A stretch of DNA of 64,000 nucleotides from Pseudomonas graminis (GTDB lineage: Bacteria; Pseudomonadota; Gammaproteobacteria; Pseudomonadales; Pseudomonadaceae): assembly GCF_002093745.1 (NCBI RefSeq), contig NZ_MTSB01000001.1:248001-312000 (forward strand), given 5' to 3'. Below are positions 44,759 through 53,260 of the stretch, piece after piece. Below the pieces are notes generated by a model. It worked only from the letters and a program-made list of their open reading frames with translations. It made no database searches and was not told where the DNA came from. How positions within the stretch are numbered: position 1 is the stretch's first letter; every line of letters begins with the position of its first letter. The translations under genes were made by a program, and so were the position numbers.

Positions 44759-46372
44759 TTAGCCCTCGATCCCCAGCATATCGCGCACCAGCGCTTCCGC
44801 AATCCGTATGCCGTCCACGCCTGCTGACAGAATGCCACCTGCATAACCGGCGCCTTCACCGGCCGGGTACAGGCCTTTGGTGTTCAGGCTTTGCAGGGTC
44901 GGGCCGCGGGTGATGCGCAATGGAGCCGAGGTACGGGTTTCGATGCCGGTCAGTACCGCATCGTGCAGCGAAAAGCCTTTGATCTGCTTGTCGAACGCAG
45001 GCAATGCTTCACGGATGGCTTCGATGGCAAAGGCGGGCAGGGCGTCAGCCAGGTCCACCAGTTTCACGCCCGGCTTGTACGAAGGCTCGACACTGCCCAA
45101 TGCGGTCGACGCTTTACCGGCGATGAAGTCGCCGACCAGCTGCGCGGGGGCCTCGTAGTTGCTGCCGCCCAACAGGTAAGCGTGAGATTCCAGACGCTCC
45201 TGCAGTTCGATACCGGCCAGTGGGCTGCCAGGGAAATCCTGCTCCGGCGAAATGCCGACCACAATGCCCGAGTTGGCGTTGCGCTCGTTACGCGAGTACT
45301 GGCTCATGCCGTTGGTGACCACGCGGCCAGGCTCCGACGTTGCCGCGACGACGGTCCCGCCAGGGCACATGCAGAAACTGTAGACCGAGCGACCGTTGCT
45401 GGCGTGGTGTACCAGCTTGTAATCGGCAGCGCCCAGCTTGGGGTGACCGGCATACTTGCCGAGACGGGCGCGGTCGATCAGTGACTGCGGGTGCTCGATA
45501 CGGAAACCCACCGAGAACGGCTTGGCTTCCATGAACACGCCACGGCTGTGCAACATGCGGAAGGTGTCGCGGGCACTGTGGCCCAGCGCCAGAATCACAT
45601 GGCGGGACTCGATCTGCTCGCCGCTGTCCAGCTGGACGCCCAGCAGTTGGCCGTCCTCGATCATCAAGTCGGTCACGCGCTGCTGAAAACGCACTTCACC
45701 GCCCAGTGCGACGATCTGGTGCCGCATGTTTTCAACCACACCCGTCAGGCGGAACGTGCCGATGTGCGGTTTGCTGACGTAGAGGATTTCTTCAGGCGCA
45801 CCGGCCTTCACGAACTCGTGCAGCACTTTGCGGCCGATGAATTTCGGGTCCTTGATCTGGCTGTAGAGCTTGCCGTCCGAGAATGTCCCGGCACCACCTT
45901 CGCCAAACTGCACGTTGGACTCGGGGTTGAGCACGTTCTTGCGCCACAGGCCCCAGGTGTCCTTGGTGCGCTGGCGGACTTCGGTGCCGCGCTCGAGGAT
46001 GATCGGTTTAAAGCCCATCTGCGCCAGCAGCAGTCCGGCAAAAATGCCGCACGGCCCGAAGCCCACGACTATCGGGCGCTCTGTCAGGCCTTCGGGGGCG
46101 TGACCGACGACTTTATAGCTGACATCCGGTGCAGGGCCGACATGACGGTCATTGGCCAGCTTGCGCAGCAGTGCCTCTTCATCCTTGACCTGAAAGTCGA
46201 TGGTGTAGATGAAGCACAGCTCGGAGGACTTTTTACGCGCGTCGTAGCTGCGCTTGAAGAGGGTGAAGTCCAGCAATTCGCTGCTGTCGATGCCCAGGTG
46301 CTGCAGGAGTGCAACGCGCAGGTCTTCTTCCGGGTGATCGATCGGCAGCTTGAGTTCGGTGATTCGTAACAT
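44759..46372 (-). CDS. FAD-dependent dehydrogenase (COG2509 type)
   Basis: A 537-residue flavoprotein of the uncharacterised FAD-dependent dehydrogenase group. An N-terminal ferredoxin-like domain (about 1-95) is followed by the dinucleotide fold VVGFGPCGIFAGLLLAQ (a GxGxxG variant), LERG, and a late FAD contact near GLYPAGEGAGYAGGILSAGVDGI. Conserved across bacteria; the substrate is unknown. Confidence 0.88.
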   Translation of the reverse strand: MLRITELKLPIDHPEEDLRVALLQHLGIDSSELLDFTLFKRSYDARKKSSELCFIYTIDFQVKDEEALLRKLANDRHVGPAPDVSYKVVGHAPEGLTERPIVVGFGPCGIFAGLLLAQMGFKPIILERGTEVRQRTKDTWGLWRKNVLNPESNVQFGEGGAGTFSDGKLYSQIKDPKFIGRKVLHEFVKAGAPEEILYVSKPHIGTFRLTGVVENMRHQIVALGGEVRFQQRVTDLMIEDGQLLGVQLDSGEQIESRHVILALGHSARDTFRMLHSRGVFMEAKPFSVGFRIEHPQSLIDRARLGKYAGHPKLGAADYKLVHHASNGRSVYSFCMCPGGTVVAATSEPGRVVTNGMSQYSRNERNANSGIVVGISPEQDFPGSPLAGIELQERLESHAYLLGGSNYEAPAQLVGDFIAGKASTALGSVEPSYKPGVKLVDLADALPAFAIEAIREALPAFDKQIKGFSLHDAVLTGIETRTSAPLRITRGPTLQSLNTKGLYPAGEGAGYAGGILSAGVDGIRIAEALVRDMLGIEG

Positions 46373-46467
46373 TAAGGGGTCCAGTTTTCGGGCCGCAGGT
46401 TCAGCCCGACAGCACTACAAGACCGGCGATTATAAGCGCTGAACCCCTTTGGCGGCGAGCCTGCCGG

Positions 46468-47148
46468 TCAGTCGTCGCGCGAACCGCCGTAATAACCGCA
46501 GCCACGCTGGGCCTGGCCGTTGATACGCAGCTCGGCGGTCAGGTGTTGCACCGAGCCGTCGACGCTGTCCACGCAACGTTGCGGCGCCACCCAGATCTCG
46601 ATGCGCTGGTTATTGGCTTCGCTGCTGATGCTGAAACTGCCGTCGGGCAATTTTTCTTCCACATAAGGCACGGCTAGCGGCGCGGCGCCTTCGCGTTCCA
46701 GCACCATGCCTTTGCCGCTGACATTGACGTTCCATGCAGGCTTGTTGCCGTTGACGTGCAGCGTCAGGCGCTTGAAGTTGAGGTCTTCACAGGCCTGACC
46801 GGGGCGTTCGACGCGATACAGTTGATGCAGATCCAGCTGGCCATCGCTGTTGCCCGCCTTGCTGGCAGCAAAGCTGCCGCGCAGATCGGCAAACACCTTG
46901 CCGTTGCTGTCAGCCAGCGAAGTGGCTTCCTGCAGGATGCCTGTATTGCCGCGATCCTTGACCACATAACGGCGCTGCTCATTGCACGGTTTGAACAGCA
47001 ACTGGCCATTGCTGCCGGTCAGATCGCCCTGCATACGCAGCATGCCGGCGGTGGAAACCTGCGGGGCATCGGCCTTGCTGCCGAGCAGTTGGCACCCGGC
47101 AAACAGGGGGAGAAGGGCAAATACGAGGGCGGAACGCGCAGCAAACAT
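46468..47148 (-). CDS. COG3650-like lipoprotein
   Basis: A 226-residue predicted lipoprotein (lipobox FAGC). A central beta-rich part is followed by a DUF306/META-like region, and four to five Cys lie in the mature part (PCNEQRRYVVKDR, ACEDLNF, RCVDSVDG, GCGYYGG). Similar proteins are annotated as putative lipoproteins of COG3650. The start is the ATG MFAARSALVFALLPLF with the signal peptide. Function unknown. Confidence 0.75.
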   Translation of the reverse strand: MFAARSALVFALLPLFAGCQLLGSKADAPQVSTAGMLRMQGDLTGSNGQLLFKPCNEQRRYVVKDRGNTGILQEATSLADSNGKVFADLRGSFAASKAGNSDGQLDLHQLYRVERPGQACEDLNFKRLTLHVNGNKPAWNVNVSGKGMVLEREGAAPLAVPYVEEKLPDGSFSISSEANNQRIEIWVAPQRCVDSVDGSVQHLTAELRINGQAQRGCGYYGGSRDD

Positions 47149-47252
47149 GGATTGATCTCCAGACAAGTGCCGTCACGTTACTCAGACTGGTGGTGCATCA
47201 CAAGGGTTGGAATGTTTATCGCGCCATCAGTGGCTATGACTGTCGTGCAGGT

Positions 47253-47365
47253 CTGACCCTGACCCTGACCCTGACCCTGACCCTGACCCTGACCCTGACC
47301 CTGACCCTCTGACCCTGAGACTCTGACTCTAAGACTCTAAGACTCTAAGACTCTGAGACTCTGAC
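47253..47365. repeat. Hexanucleotide microsatellite plus degenerate 8-mer array
   Basis: Nine perfect copies of CTGACC (47253-47306) are followed by degenerate units of CTGAGACT/CTAAGACT up to about 47365. It is non-coding, upstream of the COG3650 lipoprotein gene and downstream of livF. Likely variable in length between strains. Confidence 0.95.
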
Positions 47366-47456
47366 TGTGGGAGCGAACTTGTTCGCGAAAGAGCCGTTGT
47401 GTTCGACGAAAATGCATCGTCTTAACGACCGCCTTCGCGGACACGTTCGCTCCTGC
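47366..47456. repeat. REP pair (GTGGGAGCGA type)
   Basis: GTGGGAGCGAACTTGTTCGCG and an inverted partner (CGCGGACACGTTCGCTCCTGC) flank a 45-base spacer, just beyond the 3' end of livF. Same family as 42699-42811. Confidence 0.8.
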
Positions 47457-47479
47457 AAAACCGCTTCGGCTTCTCGGGA

Positions 47480-48181
47480 CTACCCGCCCAGATACGCATC
47501 CCGCACTTTCGGATCGACCAGCAGTTCTTCGCCTGTGCCCTGCATCACCACGCGACCGTTTTCCAGCACGTACGCGCGGTCGGCGACTTTCAGGGCCTGG
47601 TTGGCGTTCTGCTCGACCAGAAACACGGTCACGCCATCACTGCGCAGTTGTTCGACGATCTCGAAAATCTGCTGAATGATGATCGGGGCCAGACCCAGTG
47701 ACGGCTCGTCCAGCAGCAACAGCTTGGGCTTGCTCATCAGCGCCCGGCCAATGGCGAGCATTTGCTGTTCGCCACCGGACATGGTGCCGCCGCGCTGGTT
47801 GAAGCGCTCCTTGAGGCGTGGAAACAAGTGCAGGACCTTGTCCATCTGCTCCTGATAATCCGCCTTTTCCGTGAAGAAACCGCCCATCGCCAGGTTTTCT
47901 TCAACCGTCAGGCGCGCAAACACACGACGGCCTTCCGGCACCACGGCGATGCTCTTGCGCATGATGATCGACGACTCAAGCCCGACCAGCTCTTCGCCCA
48001 TGTAGCGGATACTGCCGCTGTGAGCGCGAGGTGAACCGCACAGGGTCATCAGTAGGGTGGACTTGCCGGCGCCGTTGGCACCGATCAAGGTGACGATCTC
48101 GCCCTGACGCACTTCCACGTTGACGCTGTGCAGCGCCTGGATCTTGCCGTAGAAGGTGGAGACGTTTTCAAACTGCAGCAT
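47480..48181 (-). CDS. livF: Branched-chain amino acid ABC transporter ATPase LivF
   Basis: A 233-residue ATPase, one of the two in the Leu/Ile/Val importer (BraG in P. aeruginosa). Walker A GANGAGKST, signature MSGGEQQML, Walker B LLLLDEPSLGLAP, H-loop VEQNANQ. It begins immediately after the livG stop, the last gene of the operon. Confidence 0.95.
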   Translation of the reverse strand: MLQFENVSTFYGKIQALHSVNVEVRQGEIVTLIGANGAGKSTLLMTLCGSPRAHSGSIRYMGEELVGLESSIIMRKSIAVVPEGRRVFARLTVEENLAMGGFFTEKADYQEQMDKVLHLFPRLKERFNQRGGTMSGGEQQMLAIGRALMSKPKLLLLDEPSLGLAPIIIQQIFEIVEQLRSDGVTVFLVEQNANQALKVADRAYVLENGRVVMQGTGEELLVDPKVRDAYLGG

Positions 48182-48949
48182 TTACGCTTCCCCCAGGTAG
48201 GCTTTGATCACGTCAGGATTGTCGCGAATCTGTTCCGGTGTGCCGTCCGCCAGAGGCGTGCCCTGATTGATCACCACGATATGGTCGGAAATGCTCATCA
48301 CCAGCTTCATGTCGTGTTCGATCAGCAGGACGGTGGCATCGTGTTCGTTGCGCAACACGCCGATCAGCGCTTTCAGGTCGTCGGTTTCCCGAGGGTTCAG
48401 ACCGGCAGCAGGCTCGTCGAGCATCAGGATGCGCGGGCGGGTCATCATGCAGCGCGCGATTTCCAGGCGCCGTTGTTGGCCATAGGCGAGTGTTCCGGCG
48501 GGGCGATTGGCAAACTCCCGCAGGTTGACGGCCTCGAGCCAGTGCTCGGCGTAGTCCATCGCTTCGCGTTCACTGCGACGGAACGCCGGTGTCTTGAACA
48601 GACCGGCCAGGAAGTGGGTGTTCAAGTGCCGGTGCTGGGCAACCAGCAGGTTTTCCACCGCGGTCATTTCCTTGAACAGGCGCACGTTCTGGAAGGTCCG
48701 TACCACGCCCTTGCGCGCAATCTGATGGCCCGCCAGGCCTTGAATCGGCTCGCCGTCCAGCAGAATGGTGCCGGCGCTGGGCCGGTAAAAGCCGGTCAGG
48801 CAGTTGAAGACCGTGGTCTTGCCCGCGCCGTTAGGACCGATCATCGACACGACCTGCCCTTTGTTGACCGTCAGGGCCACGCCGTTGACCGCCAGCAGAC
48901 CGCCGAAACGCATGCTCAAGCCTGTGGCTTGCAGTAATGGGCGGCTCAT
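48182..48949 (-). CDS. livG: Branched-chain amino acid ABC transporter ATPase LivG
   Basis: A 255-residue ATPase (BraF equivalent). Walker [18 protein letters not shown], signature [13 protein letters not shown], Walker [15 protein letters not shown]-loop IEHDMKLVM. Overlaps livM by 4 bases. Confidence 0.95.
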   Translation of the reverse strand: MSRPLLQATGLSMRFGGLLAVNGVALTVNKGQVVSMIGPNGAGKTTVFNCLTGFYRPSAGTILLDGEPIQGLAGHQIARKGVVRTFQNVRLFKEMTAVENLLVAQHRHLNTHFLAGLFKTPAFRRSEREAMDYAEHWLEAVNLREFANRPAGTLAYGQQRRLEIARCMMTRPRILMLDEPAAGLNPRETDDLKALIGVLRNEHDATVLLIEHDMKLVMSISDHIVVINQGTPLADGTPEQIRDNPDVIKAYLGEA

Positions 48950-50211
48950 TTTGGCAGCTCCGCTTTCAATTTCATTTCGGGGCGCTGCATCGGCAGGAAG
49001 CCCTGAGGACGCCAGATCATCATCAGCACCATCAGTGCGCCGAACATCAGCATGCGGTAATCACTGAACTCACGCATCAGCTCAGGCAACAGGATCATCA
49101 CGATGGCCGCGAGGATCACGCCCAGTTGCGAGCCCATACCGCCCAGCACCACGATGGCCAGAATGATTGCCGACTCGATGAAGGTGAACGATTCCGGGGT
49201 AATCAGGCCTTGGCGCGCGGCAAAGAAGCTGCCCGCGAAACCGGCAAACGCTGCGCCGAGGGTGAAGGCCGAAAGCTTGATCACGGTCGGGTTCAGGCCC
49301 AGCGCGCGGCAGGCGATCTCGTCTTCACGCAACGCTTCCCAGGCCCGACCGATCGGCATGCGCAGCAGGCGGTTGATGACGAACAGTGCGGCCAGCGCCA
49401 GCAGTAGGGCGATCAGGTAGAGAAAAATGACCTTGTTGATCGAGCTGTACGGCAGGCCGAAGAACTCATGGAAGGTCTGCATGCCTTCAGCAGCCTTGCG
49501 CTCGAACGTCAGGCCGAAGAAGGTCGGCTTGTCGATGTTGCTGATGCCGTTCGGACCGCCCGTGATGTCGGTCAGGTTGCGCAGGAAGATACGGATGATC
49601 TCGCCGAACCCGAGCGTGACGATGGCCAGGTAGTCACCGCGCAGCCTCAGCACCGGGAACCCCAGCAGGAATCCGAACAGCGCCGCCATCAACCCCGCAA
49701 TCGGCAGGCAGATCCAGAAACCGAGCCCGTAGTAATGCGAGAGCAGGGCGTAGCTGTAGGCCCCGACTGCGTAGAAGCCGACATAGCCCAGGTCCAGCAG
49801 GCCTGCCAGCCCGACCACGATGTTCAGGCCGAGGCCGAGCATGACGTAGATCAGAATCAAGGTCGCAATGTCCACCGCGCCGCGTGAACCGAAGAAGGGC
49901 CAGATGAATGCCAGTACGATCAGTGCCGCCAGGCCCCAGCGCTGGGTTTTCGGCTGGGTCAGGAAGTCGCTGGTCTTTTGCGGGATCAGCGGCTTATCGG
50001 AACCGACGCGCATGCCGCTGATCTGCTCGGCGAACAGCACCCGCAGGAACAGCAGGACCGAACACACGGCAATGACGGTGAGGGTCAGCGGGCTGGCATT
50101 CTGCACTTGCAGGGTAACGCCGGAAAACGCCAGTTTCAGGCCGAACACCGGGTAGGCGACTGCCCAGACCAATGCGGCGCTGAACAGCGCCTGTTTAAAA
50201 GACTTGCTCAT
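48946..50211 (-). CDS. livM: Branched-chain amino acid ABC transporter permease LivM
   Basis: A 421-residue permease (BraE equivalent) with the extra N-terminal membrane region typical of LivM (DUF3382, about 1-100) and the core ([24 protein letters not shown] ... [21 protein letters not shown]). Overlaps livH by 4 bases. Confidence 0.95.
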   Translation of the reverse strand: MSKSFKQALFSAALVWAVAYPVFGLKLAFSGVTLQVQNASPLTLTVIAVCSVLLFLRVLFAEQISGMRVGSDKPLIPQKTSDFLTQPKTQRWGLAALIVLAFIWPFFGSRGAVDIATLILIYVMLGLGLNIVVGLAGLLDLGYVGFYAVGAYSYALLSHYYGLGFWICLPIAGLMAALFGFLLGFPVLRLRGDYLAIVTLGFGEIIRIFLRNLTDITGGPNGISNIDKPTFFGLTFERKAAEGMQTFHEFFGLPYSSINKVIFLYLIALLLALAALFVINRLLRMPIGRAWEALREDEIACRALGLNPTVIKLSAFTLGAAFAGFAGSFFAARQGLITPESFTFIESAIILAIVVLGGMGSQLGVILAAIVMILLPELMREFSDYRMLMFGALMVLMMIWRPQGFLPMQRPEMKLKAELPK

Positions 50212-51131
50212 ACTTTCTCAACCTCCGGACGACCCAGAATGCCGGTCGGTCGGAACAGCAGCACCAGAACCAGCAGGCCGAAGGCCACAACGTCCTTGTA
50301 CTGATCACCAAAAATGTCGGCGCCGAACGCTTCGGCGACACCCAGTACCAGGCCACCGAGCACTGCGCCGGGGATCGAACCGATACCGCCCAGCACGGCA
50401 GCGGTGAAGGCTTTCAGGCCGACGAGGAAGCCGGCGCTGGGGTTGATCACGCCGTATTGCATGCTCAGCAGCATGGCTGCGACCGCCGCCAGCGCGGCAC
50501 CGACCACGAAGGTCAGGGCAATGATGTTGTTGGTGTTGATCCCCAGCAGGTTGGCCATTTTCATGTCCTCGGCGCAGGCGCGGCAGGCGCGGCCCATTCG
50601 CGAGCGGGAAATGAACAGGGTCAGGCCGGTCATGGCCAGCAGGGTGATGACGAACACCACAATCTGCATGTAGGAAATCAGCACTTCCTGCGCGCCACCC
50701 GGGCCGAACGAAAGACTGCCAGGCAGCAGGTTGGGAATGGCAAAGTTGCCGGAACCCTGGGAAAGCTGAACCGAGTTCTGCAGGAAGATCGACATGCCGA
50801 TCGCAGAAATCAGTGGAATCAGACGGTTGCTGTTACGCAACGGACGGTAGGCCACGCGCTCGATGCTGTAGCCGTAGGCACTGGTCACGATGATCGTTGC
50901 GGCAAAACCGGCAATCATCAGCAGCGGCAGGCTGTGAATACCCAGCATCGCCAGACCGGCCAGTGCCATGAAGGCAACATAGGAACCGATCATGTACACC
51001 TCGCCATGGGCGAAGTTGATCATTCCGATGATGCCGTACACCATCGTGTAACCGATGGCGATCAATGCATACGTGCTGCCAATGGTCAGGCCATTGACCA
51101 GCTGTTGCATGTAGTGGAATAACTCGGGCAT
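50208..51131 (-). CDS. livH: Branched-chain amino acid ABC transporter permease LivH
   Basis: A 307-residue permease (BraD equivalent) with the family start [36 protein letters not shown] and the coupling loop [22 protein letters not shown]. It follows braC after a 224-base gap containing a strong terminator. Confidence 0.95.
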   Translation of the reverse strand: MPELFHYMQQLVNGLTIGSTYALIAIGYTMVYGIIGMINFAHGEVYMIGSYVAFMALAGLAMLGIHSLPLLMIAGFAATIIVTSAYGYSIERVAYRPLRNSNRLIPLISAIGMSIFLQNSVQLSQGSGNFAIPNLLPGSLSFGPGGAQEVLISYMQIVVFVITLLAMTGLTLFISRSRMGRACRACAEDMKMANLLGINTNNIIALTFVVGAALAAVAAMLLSMQYGVINPSAGFLVGLKAFTAAVLGGIGSIPGAVLGGLVLGVAEAFGADIFGDQYKDVVAFGLLVLVLLFRPTGILGRPEVEKV

Positions 51132-51302
51132 TTACCGCGCTCCTGAAAACCTGATCTGCATTTCTCTGGGATGAACCGGGTCGCATTCTGTCGATGCGTT
51201 GTTCGTGACGCTGTCAGAGAACCGCTGGTGACGGTTTTAAGATGTTCAGGTGGCTTCGTGCGCAGCTCTGTTTCCGGAGGTGTGCGGACGGGCCTGGATT
51301 CG

Positions 51303-51337
51303 TAAAACAAAGCCCACTGCGCTGGCAGTGGGCTTTG
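51303..51337 (-). terminator. Strong hairpin between braC and livH
   Basis: A perfect 13-bp stem (CAAAGCCCACTGC / GCAGTGGGCTTTG), loop of 4, followed on the minus strand by TTTTACG. It lies inside the operon just after braC, so it should end most transcripts and leave excess binding protein. Confidence 0.88.
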
Positions 51338-51355
51338 AGGGTTGATGCAAGCAGC

Positions 51356-52480
51356 TTACTGAGCGGCTTCGGTCTTCGGCTTGCCGAAGTGCCATTCGTA
51401 GACCACGAACTGGAAGTTCTTCAGGTCACCTTTCTCGTCGTAGCTCAGCTCGCCCATGGGCGTCTTAAAGGTGCCGGCATGGATGGCGGCTGCCACCTTG
51501 GTGGTGTCTTCGGACTTGGCGGCGGCGATGCCGTCGGCAATGACCTGGACGGCGGAGTAGGACGGGTACACGAACGGGCCGCTCGGGTCCTCTTTCTTGG
51601 CCTTGAAGGCTTCGGTCAGCGCCTGGTTGGCCGGGTCCTGGTCGAAAGACTTCGGCAGGGTGACCAGCAGGCCTTCGGAGGCATCGCCAGCGATTTGCGA
51701 GATGGACTCGTTGCCGACGCCTTCAGGACCCATGAACCTGGCTTTCAGGCCCTTTTCCTTGGACTGGCGCAGGATCTGCCCCAGCTCAGGGTGGTAGCCA
51801 CCGTAGTAGACGAAGTCGACATTGGCTTGCTTGAGTTTGGCGATCAGTGACGCGAAGTCCTTGTCACCCGCGTTGATGCCTTCGAAGATCGCGACTTTCA
51901 CACCGTCTTTTTCGAGTGTTTGTTTGACTGCAGTGGCAATGCCTTCACCGTATTGCTGCTTGTCGTGAATGACAGCAACAATTTTCGGCTTGGCGACCTT
52001 GGCAATGTAGTTGCCTGCGGCAGGGCCTTGGGCGCTGTCCAGGCCGATGGTACGGAACACCAGTTTGTAGCCACGAGCGGTGATGTCCGGGCTGGTGGCG
52101 GCCGGAGTGACCATGATGATGCCTTCGTCCTCATAGATGTCGGACGCTGGCTGGGCAGAGCTGGAGCAGAGGTGACCGACCACGTATTTCACGCCGTCAT
52201 TGACCGCCTTGTTGGCGACGGCAACGGCCTGTTTCGGATCGCAGGCGTCATCGTACTCGACGGCTTCAAGCTTCTTGCCATCCACGCCACCCTTGGCGTT
52301 GATCTGCTCGATGGCCATTTTTGCACCATTGAACTGCATGGTGCCGTACTCGGCGACAGGGCCGGTCTTGGGGCCGGCGATGCCGATCTTGATGGTGTCA
52401 GCTGCGAACGAATGGCTGGCAACCCCCGCCATAACCAGTGCGGCAAACAGCCTGGAAAGCTTATTAGTACCCTTAGTCAT
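51356..52480 (-). CDS. braC: Branched-chain amino acid-binding protein BraC
   Basis: A 374-residue periplasmic binding protein. The signal peptide (LSRLFAALVMAGVASHSFAAD) is followed by IKIGIAGPKTGPVAEYGTMQFNGAKMAIEQINAKGG and the two-lobed Leu/Ile/Val-binding fold. The start at 52480 has a GTGGAG site; the longer frame adds an implausible leader. It delivers Leu/Ile/Val (and Ala in Pseudomonas) to LivHMGF. Confidence 0.95.
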   Translation of the reverse strand: MTKGTNKLSRLFAALVMAGVASHSFAADTIKIGIAGPKTGPVAEYGTMQFNGAKMAIEQINAKGGVDGKKLEAVEYDDACDPKQAVAVANKAVNDGVKYVVGHLCSSSAQPASDIYEDEGIIMVTPAATSPDITARGYKLVFRTIGLDSAQGPAAGNYIAKVAKPKIVAVIHDKQQYGEGIATAVKQTLEKDGVKVAIFEGINAGDKDFASLIAKLKQANVDFVYYGGYHPELGQILRQSKEKGLKARFMGPEGVGNESISQIAGDASEGLLVTLPKSFDQDPANQALTEAFKAKKEDPSGPFVYPSYSAVQVIADGIAAAKSEDTTKVAAAIHAGTFKTPMGELSYDEKGDLKNFQFVVYEWHFGKPKTEAAQ

Positions 52481-52806
52481 GATGCTCCACTCTTGCATTG
52501 TCGTTTTTATAATCCTGATGGCTAAAGCTCCAGGACCGGATTCGATCACCGGTTTTCCCACGCCGCCAACTGTACCGGAACAGTTTAGAGTGCCGCTTGT
52601 TGGCTTGGATAGCCGGGCGTTTGGGGACAAACCGATGAGTGTCGCCTAATCGAAAGAAAGTTACAGAATCCAACCGCTTGAGTGCCTGAAATCACTTCAG
52701 ATCCATAAGGTTATCTGCACTTCCCTGCGATTGATCACCTGCATCTGGGCTTGCCGGTGGGAAAGTCGGCGCTATCATTGTGCCGATTTTCTTTCTGGTG
52801 AAACCC
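52481..52806. other. Divergent promoter region braC / DUF2288
   Basis: Some 325 non-coding bases between divergent starts. It must hold the braC promoter; no clear operator, repeat or small gene was recognised. Confidence 0.45.
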
Positions 52807-53112
52807 ATGACGCAAGAACCTAGCACCCTCTATGCCAAACTGCTTGGCGAAACCGCCTCAATTACCTGGACTGAATTGCAACCATTCTTTGCCAAGGGTG
52901 CCCTGTTGTGGGTCGAGCGGCCTCTGGACCTGATCGAAGTGGCCGAGGCCGTGGCCGAAAATGAGGCAGACAAGGTGTCTGCATGGCTGACCGACGGTCA
53001 GGTGAGCAAGGTGTCTGAAACCAAGGCGCTTGAGCTGGTGGAGGCCGATCCGACGCTGTGGGCTGTCGTAGTGGCACCTTGGATTTTGATTCAAGACAGG
53101 GCGCAGGATTGA
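52807..53112 (+). CDS. DUF2288 family protein
   Basis: A 101-residue acidic cytosolic protein (LYAKLLGETASITWTELQPFFAKGALLWV ... DLIEVAEAVAENEADKVSAWL ... PWILIQ) matching the DUF2288 family of proteobacteria. Function unknown. The start was set at ATG 52807, where the family begins. Confidence 0.82.
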   Translation: MTQEPSTLYAKLLGETASITWTELQPFFAKGALLWVERPLDLIEVAEAVAENEADKVSAWLTDGQVSKVSETKALELVEADPTLWAVVVAPWILIQDRAQD

Positions 53113-53260
53113 TCGACGCACCAATACAGTGCTGCTTGCGTTGAGCGAGTGGGTTGGAAGGTAACTGTGGGGACACCTGCGTAGCGTAAAACCCCACCTT
53201 CAAGTGAGCATTTTTGCCGGCCTCCGCTCGGGTGGCTTGCGTGGCGCCTGCTGCGAAGTG

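Noticed and set aside
47253..47365. Possible CRISPR array or telomere-like repeat
   Set aside because: Units are 6-8 bases with no spacers and no cas genes; it is a microsatellite.
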